A stretch of DNA of 17,963 nt from Candidatus Altimarinota bacterium. Lineage in GTDB: Bacteria > Patescibacteriota > Gracilibacteria > BD1-5 > UBA2023. Positions within the stretch are counted from its first letter, which is position 1. Each line of letters opens with the position of its first letter. Shown piece after piece: positions 1 to 9,271 of this stretch. The notes under the pieces were generated by a model. The model was not told where the DNA came from and did not search any database. It saw nothing but the letters and a program-made list of their open reading frames with translations. The stretch is from assembly GCA_008015855.1 (NCBI GenBank), contig SSGK01000060.1, positions 1-17,963 on the forward strand, given 5' to 3'. Position numbers and translations under genes: made by a program.

Positions 1-1051
1 CATTCTTAATAGGAGTTCCTACAGGAACAGTCATATCAAGGTATGCTGGAATTACAATCTGAGGAAGCGTTGCTCCGGTTGCAATCGTATTTGGATAGAG
101 ACAAGTAAATGCTGTATTTCCACTCGTAGTACACGTCCATCCAGAAGCGTTAATCGCTCCAGAAATGGTTACTCCTGATGGAAGAGTATCTGTTACCTTT
201 GCTCCTGATGCAATAGCGGTTGTTCCAGAATTTACAACAACAACGATATAATTGAAGAGGCTTCCTCGTGGAAGTTCGAGTGCTGATGCGAGTGTCTGAG
301 CGTCATTGGAAAGAGTAGTTCCAGTAGAAACATACTTCTTTACCATAAGTCCTCCTGTTTGTGTAGTCGTTGTTCCACCACAAGTAACACCACATTTCCC
401 TGGTTGTCCGTTTTGAGCTCCGTCATCACATGTTTCACCGTTACTTACAATGCCATCACCACAAAAAGAAGGATATGTAAGGACACACTCTTGATGAGAA
501 CCTCCATTTTGATAAGGAGAGATATTCCAGAAATTAAATGTATATTTTAATTGATAGAGTGGTTTAGTTCGTAGGTTATTTTTCAAGTTTGGAGTAACTT
601 GGTTGAATTTCACAAAATACGTACTATCCGATACAATAATCCTATTATTAGTAGAATTTGCTGGAAATCGAAAGTATGTACCATACGTTGGGTCAGTATA
701 TGCTTCACCATTTGCAGGATTTCCATCTGAGAGATTTTCCCCTGGTTGATTCGCATAATGAAACCATCATGTTCATTGTTGAAGTTCTCATCCTGTATAG
801 AACCAATCTATGGTAACTGGATTGGTATTTTCGTTAAAATACACATCATTTCATTGAACTGATGCATTCCATGTATCAAAGAGTACAGTATCTGCCTGTC
901 CACTATAAAGAGGATCTGCAACAAAACATTGATTACAGGAGTTAGAAAAATTAGCATCAGAAGAACAAGATACCTGTGTCCAATAAGCTCAGAATGCGGT
1001 TTGAGTTGCTGATGCAAGTAGAATTCCAATTGGAATCAAAAATCGTTTCAT
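1..1051 (-). CDS. Secreted surface protein with Cys domain, Cys-rich repeat and DUF11 domain (3' partial)
   Basis: The frame stays open from ATG at 1051 to the window edge (350 codons) when five TGA codons are read as Gly. The N-terminus is a signal peptide: MKRF, then a hydrophobic stretch to about residue 20. Residues 26-43 hold VSC-x9-NSCNQCF, and an ECV motif lies near residue 190. The 266-residue protein encoded at 4678-5478 has the same arrangement. From residue 197 comes a Cys-rich repeat of the DUF4215/Myxococcus type (CGDGIVSNGETCDDG, then two more Cys). A Thr-rich linker and a DUF11-like beta domain follow (VTDTLPSGVTI). Signal peptide, Cys modules and DUF11 together indicate an exported, probably wall-attached or adhesive protein. 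The C-terminus and any anchor lie outside the window. The gene sits 23 nt after the lipoprotein gene and is probably co-transcribed with it. Its binding partner or substrate is unknown. Confidence 0.85.
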
Positions 1052-1074
1052 GGTAATAAAGAGATGAGGTAATT

Positions 1075-1272
1075 TTAACGTCATGAAGATTGAGAAGATG
1101 TTACTCATGAAAGGGTAACAATATTTTCAGAATTTGGTTCAATAACAGTATTTCATTGAATTATTTCTCCGGATGATCTTTCCGTTCGTGCTGTCTCAGC
1201 CTTCCCTTGATTAGAAAGAGAACAACTTGTGAGTAAAAGAATGAGAGAGAATCAAAGTATGGTTTTTTTCAT
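1075..1272 (-). CDS. Small lipoprotein, 65 aa, hidden under the standard code
   Basis: ATG at 1272 to TAA at 1075-1077 gives 65 residues with four in-frame TGA codons (residues 7, 40, 56 and 64), which are four of its six glycines. The N-terminus is a type II signal peptide: MKKT, a hydrophobic core and the lipobox LLLTSC, with the lipidated Cys at residue 17. The mature part is about 48 residues, polar and Ser/Glu/Asn-rich, with no domain I recognise. It lies 19 nt after the 1052-residue gene and 23 nt before the secreted Cys/DUF11 gene, so all three are probably one transcript. The lipobox and a frame that exactly fills the gap make it a real gene. Its function cannot be read from the sequence. 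Confidence 0.8.
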
Positions 1273-1291
1273 ATTTATATCGTAATAAGAA

Positions 1292-4200
1292 TTATGGTCT
1301 TCAAGATGGAACAACTGGAGCTCAAGGAGAAACGGTAACAGTTCCTGTTGTAGATCAGACAGTAACATCTGTTCCTCAACTCACTACACCTCTCTCTCAT
1401 CCTGGATTTGTTGTTGGAGTCCTGTTTCATCCTGGATCTGTTGTTGGAGTATCACCATCTCCTGGCTTATTAATCTTATCCATTAAACCGGTTGGACTCA
1501 CTCATACAGAAAGCTCTGTTACTTCTGCTTTCTTTTCACCCATAATTGCAGTAGCTCCAACAATGACATCTTCAGAAACATCCGGAACATCCGTCACTGT
1601 TACTTCTTCTCATTCGATTTGGAATTTTGGCTTCCCAATAGTAATCATATCATTCGCACATACAGCAGATTCTGCACGGTAGAATTTAAGTGGTTCAGAA
1701 AGTTTTACACCACTTACCGTATCACCCTGAAGTATGGTAAGAAGTCCTGATTTATCAATCTTCTTTCCATCTGGAAGTTTCGCATTAATATTCGAAAGAA
1801 GAGCATCAAAGCGCTTATCATATCTCTTATCTCGAGCAGATTGAGCAAGCAATTCTTTCTTTGCTGAATCAGGAAATGATTCCATCTCTTTTACCGTTCC
1901 AGCAAGAACCTGAGATGTTGGTTGAGATTTTAAATGATGGAAACGTGTTCCCTTTCCATTGTATTCAGCAAAATTTTGAAACGTGAAAAATCCATTATCG
2001 GGACTAAGTGTATCGATTGGTTTTGTTTTTTCCTTACTTTGCGCAAGAGCAGTTCTGTTAGAAGAACGGAGTGCTACCTTCTCAGCATAGAGAGCTCGAT
2101 ATTCCTCTCATGCTTGTGTTTGATCTTTCATCATTTCAGCATGTGGTTTTCCATAGAGGGTACGTGCCTCATTATCATCAAATGCAGCGTCTACTCGCTT
2201 ATCTGCCTTAGTAGATGAATATACTTTACCAAATGTTTCAGTTTCCTTTTTTCCATCAGCTCCAAATTGACGAAAACGTGCTACTCAGGCATTTTCATTA
2301 ATGAGTGCTGAGAGAACTTCTGATTTTTGTTCTGGTGTTTTTCCATCCAATGAAGCAAGAAATTTCCCGAACTCAGCAGTTGGCTTTACCTTCTTTCGTG
2401 CATCAGAAAGAGCCTTATCAGCGTCTCCATTCACGAGAAGATTTTCACGAATAATTCCAAAGGTTTGTGGAAATATACGACGCCATTCACGGTATCCAGG
2501 ATATTTCGCAAATGCTTCCTTCACATCAGAAGAAAACATTTCTGGAATTTCAGTTGCATCAATAGGAGAAGTGGTAGTTACCTTCTTTTGTGTTGTTGTT
2601 ACTTTTCTATCAGGAATTGCCGATACAACCCATGTATCCTCGATAGATCCATCAAGTTTATAATTGCTCGTCTTATAGAATTGGAGTGGCTTTTCTGAAA
2701 CAACATTCAGTGTACCATTTTCTGCCTTTGAAACATTTCCAAGTGAATCAAGTCACTGAATAGATTCCATGTCAGCAGGAAGAGAATACGAAAACTTTCC
2801 ATCTTTTGTTCTTTCATACTGAATTCCCATTTCAGAAAGCTTCATTCTTTTACCATTTGCAGAAGTTTCGGCGAGATTTGCCCCAGTAAAAACACCATCT
2901 CGAACCTTTGTATGAATCTTTTGTCCAACTCATCCAATAAATAATTTCATGCTCACAATATCGAGTGATGCCTCTACTCACTTCATTCCCCATCCGGCTT
3001 CTTTCTCAGCAAGACCAATCATTACATTTCGAGTGAGCACATCAATAAGCGCCTTCTTTGAAGCTTCATTAGAAAGAAGAGATGCATCAAGATTACGAAG
3101 CATTTCTGTTGTTTGTTCTTTCTGTGATTCAGGAATAACAGCAACAATGTCTTTTCCATTTTTAACGATATCAAAATCAGGCTTCAATATAATAGCCTCT
3201 AAGGATTTTGCGCTTTCTGCTGTTGTCTTAATAATTGCTCGCTCTCGGTCATTCCAATTTCACTGAATAACTCATGCAAGAGCGCGTATTTTAGCAGTAA
3301 AATTTACTTTATCTCCTAGAACATAAGCAAATGGGTGTCATTCTCCGATTTCACGGTGTTCAACACCAACTGATAATAATCCTCATGTAGCTACTTGTAC
3401 ACCCATACTCATAAGAAAATTTACCGCCATTTGAAACCATCCCTTGTCCTTCTTTCCAGCTTCTGTCAGTTTTGAAAGATCAGGATTTTGTGATTTCAAA
3501 TTATCAATAAATTGTTTTTCGGTTCCATTTAACACAGAAATAAGCCCCGCAGATGCATCTGGATTACCAGTAATAACGCGTGAAATTTGAGCCATAAGAT
3601 TTGCCCTAGCAATCACATTTTTTACAAATGATTCGCGAATTCACTTTGCCTTCTCTGGATTATCTAGATCCTGAACAGAAACATTCTTTCCGGAAAAGCG
3701 AGACAAGAGTGCTTCCAATTTTTCACTATCACCAAATTGATCAATAAGAATATTAGCTGTTTGTAATTCTCCGATTTCTTGTTTCTGTGAATTCGCAGAA
3801 AGAATATTGATTTCATTCTTTGATTCTACTCACCAGCTTGCATCAAAATCACAGAGTACATTTACACGTTCAAGAAATTTCTTCTTTTCAGGATTCGTTT
3901 CTTTTTCAATCTTTCCAGAAAGTCTGTCCTTATCAAAACCACCCGTTGATTCTGGATTGCGAACAGAAACCCCCTTAGCATAAGAAGGTGCTGTTTTTCT
4001 TTCTTCTTCCACCTTTTTTTGAGTTTGTTCTGTAACAGCAGTTGCGGCAACTCCTTTCTGCTCTACTAATACTGCATTCTCAGTTTTAAATTTTTGAGCA
4101 AGTTTCTGTAGTTCTGCATACATTTTTGGATCCTTCTTCCACTCTGAATCATTTAAAGCCGAACCAACCAATGCGTCGATTTTTGCTTTATTTTCAGTAT

Positions 4201-4450
4201 TTTTTGCATCGATTTGCAATAAAAGACCCTCAACCGTTGAATCCTTTCCGGATACAAAAGAGTCATGCAAGAGCCTTCCTGCAATAATATCATCATTGAG
4301 ACGCTTTGCCTCTTCCAGTTTCCCCTTTGCTTGTGTGAGTAACTGATCCACAGAATCAATAGCAGGAGCTGATTCGGTTGGCCTACTTGCAGGTCAAACT
4401 GCTTCAAGACAAACACGAGGAATATAGGAACTTGTACGAAGTGTATACAT
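1292..4450 (-). CDS. Unrecognised large protein, 1052 aa, with 20 UGA-Gly codons
   Basis: One frame runs from ATG at 4450 to TAA at 1292-1294 if 20 TGA codons are read as Gly. Standard-code pieces at 1610-1885, 2285-2539, 2978-3187, 3383-3616 and 3830-4351 all lie in this frame. I do not recognise the family. Residues 30-210 are charged, Lys/Glu/Gln-rich and probably helical or coiled-coil. The middle is mixed, with hydrophobic stretches such as NFLMSMGVQV near residue 350 but no clear transmembrane helix. Two short related segments, SEKPLQFYK near residue 586 and SEPLKFYR near 920, suggest a distant internal duplication. The last 65 residues are a Gly/Thr/Pro tail with a 10-residue repeat (TPTTDPGGNR, TPTTNPGGER). 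I see no classical signal peptide. It is first in a likely operon with a lipoprotein and a secreted Cys protein, so a cell-surface role is possible but is only inference. A GTG at residue 34 is an alternative start. Confidence 0.85.
1397..1450. repeat. 30-bp-period tandem repeat in the tail of the 1052-aa gene
   Basis: Two 24-base copies (1397-1420 and 1427-1450) differ at one base and are offset by 30 bases. On the minus strand they encode the ten-residue repeats TPTTDPGGNR and TPTTNPGGER. Each contains a GGA-TGA pair read as Gly-Gly. This is probably a flexible linker that expands by slippage. Confidence 0.8.
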
Positions 4451-4550
4451 ACAAAACAGATTAAAAATTTATTTCTAGACTATGCTACCATATTTTCGCA
4501 TTAATTGCAAAAAACACACAATTCCTATTTAATAAACAGGAAATATTATT

Positions 4551-4578
4551 TTAATACACTATATATTATGTTTGTCAA
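4551..4578 (-). promoter_or_regulatory. Candidate promoter of the 1052-aa gene
   Basis: On the minus strand TTGACA (4573-4578) is followed after 16 bases by TATTAA (4551-4556), about 100 bases before ATG 4450. The -35 box is perfect and the -10 box is partial. A second weaker candidate, TTGCAA/TAGCAT, lies nearer the gene. Confidence 0.45.
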
Positions 4579-4628
4579 AAGATGATTTGCAAGCAATATT
4601 TTGCAAATTCACATGAAATTCACATATA

Positions 4629-4655
4629 AAAATCCCCTGGAATTCAGGGGATTTT
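4629..4655 (-). terminator. Rho-independent terminator of the 266-aa gene
   Basis: An 11-bp inverted repeat (4629-4639 and 4645-4655, core CCCCTG/CAGGGG) has a 5-base loop and is followed on the minus strand by a U-rich run. It lies 22 bases after the TAG of the 266-residue gene. The upstream A-tract makes it nearly symmetric, so it could work in both directions. Confidence 0.85.
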
Positions 4656-4677
4656 ATTACATTTTCTTTACAGAGTA

Positions 4678-5478
4678 CTATGCACGACGACGAAGAGAGA
4701 ACATAAGACCAAAAGAGATGAAGAATGCAGCAGCAATAAGAAGAAGTGATTCTGGACCCGTTTGTGTCTTTGTCATGTTTGAATTTGGCTTGATTGGTGT
4801 AGTAGGCTTTGTTGTAGTAGTTGTACCAGCTGGCTTTACCGTTGTGCCAGTAGTAGTAACACCCGTAGATGTTGACCCAGCCACCTTTCCATCGAGTTTA
4901 TATGCCACACATTCATAATGTGTCTTCTTTGCACCTTCTGTACCACCTACTACTTCGTGATATGCAACTGGAAATTTTACCATTCCAACGTAATCACCAT
5001 TTACCTTATCAGAAGAAATAAGTTGATAACCAGCACCAAGAACTGATTCAGTTACCTTTACCTTTTGCCCTGGAGCTACAAAGTAAACCTTACGATTTGG
5101 ATTGGTTCCTCCGCTATCCGTTACAAACATAATTTCCTTAGAAATCTTCCATTCAGCACCCGTACTACTCCATTGAGTTCCAGCACCTCCAAGATTTACA
5201 ATGCTAATACCAGCAACTGATTGAATATGTTCATCTTCATAAAGAACGTATTGTGCGCCACCTGCAGCATTTGGATTTGCAAATACATCATACATATTTC
5301 CTCCACCGGCACGTTCTTTTTCTTTTATACCCTTTCCGTCAAAACACTGATTACATGAATTTGCAGTAAAGAATGCTTGAGAAGTACATGATACTTCTGC
5401 ATAGTCAGAAACTGCGGCGAACAATGGACTTGCACCTATAACTGCAATGAGTGGAGCAAGGAGAACACGAAAGTTCAT
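4678..5478 (-). CDS. Secreted Cys-domain surface protein with LPXTG-like C-terminal anchor
   Basis: ATG at 5478 (MNFRVLLAPLIAVIGASPLFA) is chosen because it begins a clean signal peptide and lies downstream of a good promoter. The open frame extends further upstream only through non-coding sequence. The product is 266 residues ending in TAG. Residues 29-46 carry VSC-x10-NSCNQCF, and a THYECV motif lies near residue 210. The same frame of cysteines is found in the protein encoded at 1-1051. Residues 225-238 are a Thr/Pro/Lys linker. The C-terminus is QTGPE (239-243), a hydrophobic helix (244-262) and RRRA, the tripartite layout of a sortase-type or PEP-CTERM-like sorting signal. None of its 30 glycines is encoded by TGA, unlike every other complete protein gene here. 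It is probably a well-expressed wall-anchored protein. Its specific function is unknown. Confidence 0.88.
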   Translation of the reverse strand: MNFRVLLAPLIAVIGASPLFAAVSDYAEVSCTSQAFFTANSCNQCFDGKGIKEKERAGGGNMYDVFANPNAAGGAQYVLYEDEHIQSVAGISIVNLGGAGTQWSSTGAEWKISKEIMFVTDSGGTNPNRKVYFVAPGQKVKVTESVLGAGYQLISSDKVNGDYVGMVKFPVAYHEVVGGTEGAKKTHYECVAYKLDGKVAGSTSTGVTTTGTTVKPAGTTTTTKPTTPIKPNSNMTKTQTGPESLLLIAAAFFISFGLMFSLRRRA

Positions 5479-5528
5479 ATGTGAAAAAATGGTGAAAATG
5501 TAAAGAAAATGTGAAAAACTTCCCCTGC

Positions 5529-5556
5529 ATTCTATAACTCGCACATATTTTGTCAA
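5529..5556 (-). promoter_or_regulatory. Promoter of the 266-aa surface-protein gene
   Basis: On the minus strand a perfect TTGACA (5551-5556), a 16-base spacer and TAGAAT (5529-5534, five of six consensus bases) lie about 50 bases before ATG 5478. This is the best sigma70-type match in the window and fits strong expression. Confidence 0.7.
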
Positions 5557-5565
5557 AAAAAAACC

Positions 5566-5615
5566 TTGTGGAAGCGAACAAAATGTATACAATATTTGTA
5601 CATTTCGTTTATAAT
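5566..5615 (+). promoter_or_regulatory. Candidate frr promoter region
   Basis: Two options exist. TTGTGG (5566-5571), 16 bases, then TACAAT (5588-5593) would give a leader of about 28 nt. A perfect TATAAT (5610-5615) without a clear -35 would put the start only about 6 nt before the frr ATG, almost leaderless. Confidence 0.45.
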
Positions 5616-5627
5616 TAATTTTTCAAT

Positions 5628-6173
5628 ATGTTAGCAAATATAAAAGAAGAGCTTCAGAAAGCGAAGGAACACCTCCATAATGAACTTGCAAAGCTTCAAG
5701 TAGGGCGCGCAAACCCTGCAATAGTTGAGGGAGTTATTGTCCTTGCGTACGGAAGCACCCAACCACTCAAAAATGTCGCATCAGTAAGCATTCTCGATGC
5801 TCAAACACTTTCGATTCAACCTTGGGATAAGGGTCTTATTCGCGATATTGACAAAGCAATTACAGAGGCAAATCTTGGACTCAATCCACAAAACAATGGA
5901 GAATCTATTATGATAAAAATCCCTACTCCTACAGAAGAACGTCGTCGAGAACTTGTAAAGATTGCCAGCAGAATCGCAGAAGATGGAAAGGTAGCAGTTC
6001 GCAATATTCGTCAAGACTACAAAAAAAAGATTGATACCGCGAAGGCAGAAAAGACGATTAGTGAAGACATTGCAAAGGGATTTGAACAAGATCTTCAAAA
6101 GTATATCGATGAAGCAATTAAATGAATTGATTCCGACACGAAAATAAAAGAAGAGGAAATTATGAAATTATAA
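5628..6173 (+). CDS. frr: Ribosome recycling factor
   Basis: RRF works with EF-G to split the post-termination ribosome so that subunits can be reused. The protein has the family layout: an N-terminal helix with KAKEHLHNELAKLQVGRANPAIVEG, the small beta domain (residues 30-105), then IPTPTEERRRELVK and the long C-terminal helices (RNIRQDYKKK). With TGA 6123-6125 read as Gly (residue 166) the protein ends in IDSDTKIKEEEIMKL and TAA. This gives 181 residues, close to the usual 185. Stopping at that TGA would remove most of the last helix. The ATG has no Shine-Dalgarno sequence. The gene is divergent from the 266-residue surface gene. A weak hairpin separates it from mfd, which it may partly share a transcript with. 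Confidence 0.97.
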
Positions 6174-6209
6174 TTTTCCACAGTACGTCTTTTCCTGCAT
6201 CCTCCAGAG

Positions 6210-6227
6210 CCTCCTCATGGAGGTTTT
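6210..6227 (+). terminator. Weak terminator after frr
   Basis: A CCTCC/GGAGG stem (6210-6214 and 6219-6223) with a 4-base loop is followed by TTTT, 36 bases after the frr stop and before mfd. The short U-run suggests partial termination. Confidence 0.55.
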
Positions 6228-6239
6228 CTGTATTAAAAT

Positions 6240-9200
6240 ATGAACCAGAGTATTTACCCAACATATCATAGCACCTCACGAGTCATTCTCGGAAGGGATT
6301 TTTGTACGGAACTGCTCCAATGAAAGGATCAGGCAAATATTGCAGCAATCATTGAGAGTCATGATGAAATCAAGCGATGGGAAAATATTGTACCAACCTT
6401 CTTTTCTTCGAAATATAGCATTTTTACCGTATCAAATCTTGCTGAATTCTTTGTAACCAATGAGTATACTCAGATCATTCGACTCATTCCTGGATATATT
6501 ATTCGAGATACACGCAACATTGACTATCTCAAAAAGAAATATTCCCTCTCTCTGGAACGTGGAAATACCATAAAATGTGAAGATATTATCACAAAACTCA
6601 TTGATTTTTGATATACCTATCGAGAACATATTGGTGGAAAAGCAGAGTACAAACGCGAATGAGATATTATTCGTTTCACTGATATCCTCGGTGGATATGA
6701 ATATATTATTGAATACTTTGATACCGAGATTGATGATATCTTGAAGATACACCTCGGTACTTGAGCGAGAACACGAAAAAACTCACTTACTATTTTTGCA
6801 AAACATATCCCCGATTCTCTGGATGAGAAGAATTATAACACCGAAGTGCTCACAAGTATTCAGCAATCATCGGATGCTATACTCTGTAGTGGATTTGATT
6901 TTTGAGCCAATTATGAGTGACTCAAAGATTCCTTACAAGAACACACTCTTTTTTTTCCAGAACTACCAAAGGATGGTACTTCATCTCACAAAATTGAAAA
7001 GATAGAACTTGCCAGTTCATTGGAGCTCGCAAATCTCATGAAATCGAGTAAAAAAGCAGGATATTTTTATACGAAACAAAGAAGAACGATTGAGAATTTT
7101 ATCGAATACAATTCTCTTCCGCATTGGACTATTATTGATGTAACAAAAAATTGATTTGAAAGCATTTGCATTTGAGATGTTCCTTATATTGCTGATGATA
7201 TTCTCTCAACCCTTTTCGTAAAACAACGAACAAAACGCAGTATCGCAAAACACCTCGATCTCCTCTTGGATATAAAATGCGGTGATTATATCGTGCATCG
7301 AGATCATGGGGTTTGACGATTCCATGCAATCATTAAAAAAGAAGTGGGAGGAATCGTGCGAGAATACACAGAAATTCACTACCTTGAATGAGATAAGCTC
7401 TTTGTTCCTATTACAGAACTTCATCGGGTCAGTAAATATATCGGGGAGAATGATCCCGTACTTACAAAACTCACTGGGAAAGAATGGGAGCGTATCATCG
7501 ATAAAACGAATGAAGAGATTGAGAAAATTGCTGAAGAGCTCCTGGAAATCGGAGCAAAAAGAGCGGTAGCAGAATGAATTGCCTTTCCCTCATTTCCAGA
7601 AGAAGAAAAGAAATTCCTAGAAGCATTCCCCTATACACATACCCCGGATCAGAGCGAAGCAATAAGGGATATATTTGCTGACATGGAAACAAAAACCCCC
7701 ATGGATCGACTCGTATCAGGCGATGTATGATTTGGAAAAACAGAAGTTGCTATGAATGCCATCTATAAAGCGGTTCTCTCTGGAGCGCAAGTGGCTTTTA
7801 TATCCCCTCTCCTCGTTCTCGCTGATGAGCACTATGAAACTCTCACGGAACGCATGGATGCATTCGGAGTTCGGATTGCATGCCTCACACGAATGAGTAC
7901 AAAAGAAGAAGAAAAAACAATTCTCAAGAAATTAAAAGAGTGAACCATTGATGTGATTATCGGAACTCACCGACTTTTATCAGAGGATATTGTTTTTAAG
8001 AGGCTCGGTCTCCTTGTGATTGACGAAGAACATAAATTCGGAGTATCCCATAAAGAGCGATTTAAAAAGATGAAAGCCCATCTTGATATTCTCTCCCTTT
8101 CTGCAACTCCTATTCCAAGAAGTCTCAATCTCGCTCTCTCTGGAATCAAGAAAATATCAATCCTTGCGACTCCCCCTCAAAAAAAGAAGCCCATCAAAAC
8201 CCTCGTTGCAAAGTGGGACGAAGCCCTTATAGAAAATGCTATACTTTCAGAACTCGAACGTGGATGACAGGTTATTATTCTTCACAATCGCATTACCACT
8301 CTGGAAAGAATCGAGAGTGAAATCAAGTGAATTCTTGGAAAAAGAAAAGTAAAAATCGCGGTGACCCATGGACGAATGAATGGAGACATAATCGAAGAAC
8401 GGATTCATGGATTTAAGAGGGGTGAATATGATATCCTTCTTTCTACTACCATTATTGAAAATGGGGTAAATTTCTTACGAGCCAATACCATCCTCATTAC
8501 CGATGCGGAAGAATTTTGACTCGCACAACTCCACCAACTTCGAGGAAGAGTCGGAAGAAAGGATGTAGAAGGAATTTGTTATCTTTTGTATAGAAAATGA
8601 GAACTTCTCTGAGAAGAAAAAGAACGTATTATTACCCTCGTAAATAACAGTCATCTCGGTGCGGGTTTTGAGATAGCAATGCGTGATATGGAAATCCGAT
8701 GAGCGGGTGATATCCTCGGAATAAGACAGGCGGGGAAATCAAAGGAAGTATGACTCACTCTTTACTTCCGGATGCTCGAGGAAAAGATTGAAGAACTCAC
8801 ATCCGGAAAGGTTCGTATTCCTCCGTGTAAAATAGACCTTGATATCTCCTATCAAATTCCAGAAAGTTTCTTTGAAAATGAGATTGATAAGATTTCATTC
8901 TTTCGGGATATCGAATCAATCGAAACACAGGAAGACCTCGATACGGTTTATGAAAATTTTACGAGTGGATATTCTCATATTCCTCCCGAAATGGAAAATT
9001 TCTTTCTCCTTATGAGAACTCGAATTCTTCTACAAAAGTATAATATAAAATCTCTCAAGAAAATCGGAATGCACTATACTTGTGATTTTCATGAATCAAC
9101 CAAAATAGAAACCCTCAAAGCATTTCTTGAAACGTGTGATCCAAAAAAGTATTTTGCACTCCTTTCTGCTCATAAAGCCCGTATTGATACTCGATACTTC

Positions 9201-9242
9201 CCATCAAGTATTGATTTGCTTCGTTATCTTCGTTCTGAATAA
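6240..9242 (+). CDS. mfd: Transcription-repair coupling factor Mfd
   Basis: Mfd removes RNA polymerase stalled at lesions and recruits UvrA. The 1000-residue frame needs 20 TGA codons read as Gly. The N-terminal UvrB-like part is short: the RNAP-interacting domain begins near residue 347 (GDYIVHRDHGVGRF), against about 470 in E. coli. The translocase follows: Walker A GDVGFGKTEVA with its second Gly as TGA at 7728-7730 (residue 497), DEEH at 595-598, SATPIPRS at 621-628, and motif VI GLAQLHQLRGRVGR at 760-773. The C-terminal TRCF domain (residues 845-1000) ends in LLRYLRSE. The motifs LSGIKKISILATPP and RGAGDILG separate it from RecG and are typical of Mfd. It is probably on the frr transcript or on a weak promoter in the 66-nt gap. 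All helicase motifs are intact, so it should be functional. Confidence 0.97.
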
Positions 9243-9270
9243 TAAAACCCCTTCTAGAAGGGGTTTTATT
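9241..9270. terminator. Bidirectional terminator between mfd and prfA
   Basis: A perfect 30-base palindrome (arms 9241-9255 and 9256-9270, core CCCCTTCTAGAAGGGG flanked by A4 and T4) contains two bases of the mfd TAA. It ends 1 base before the prfA stop codon (9272-9274). It can serve both convergent genes. Confidence 0.9.
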
Positions 9271-9271
9271 C

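Noticed and set aside
1390..1455. Start of a CRISPR or intergenic repeat array
   Set aside because: There are only two full copies with 6-base spacing, in frame with the 1052-aa gene and encoding a protein repeat.
1934..3266. Plus-strand frames across 359-550, 1934-2218, 2301-2698 and 2949-3266
   Set aside because: They are antisense to continuous minus-strand code-25 genes and have no domain or start signal of their own.
5479..5592. Longer 304-aa form of the surface protein starting near 5592
   Set aside because: The extra 38 residues precede a clean signal peptide and overlap the TTGACA/TAGAAT promoter, so ATG 5478 is the likely start.
6240..9242. mfd, pitA, gatA, hisS and others as frameshifted or nonsense pseudogenes
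   Set aside because: All interruptions are TGA, never TAA or TAG, the frame never shifts, and the interrupted positions are conserved glycines.
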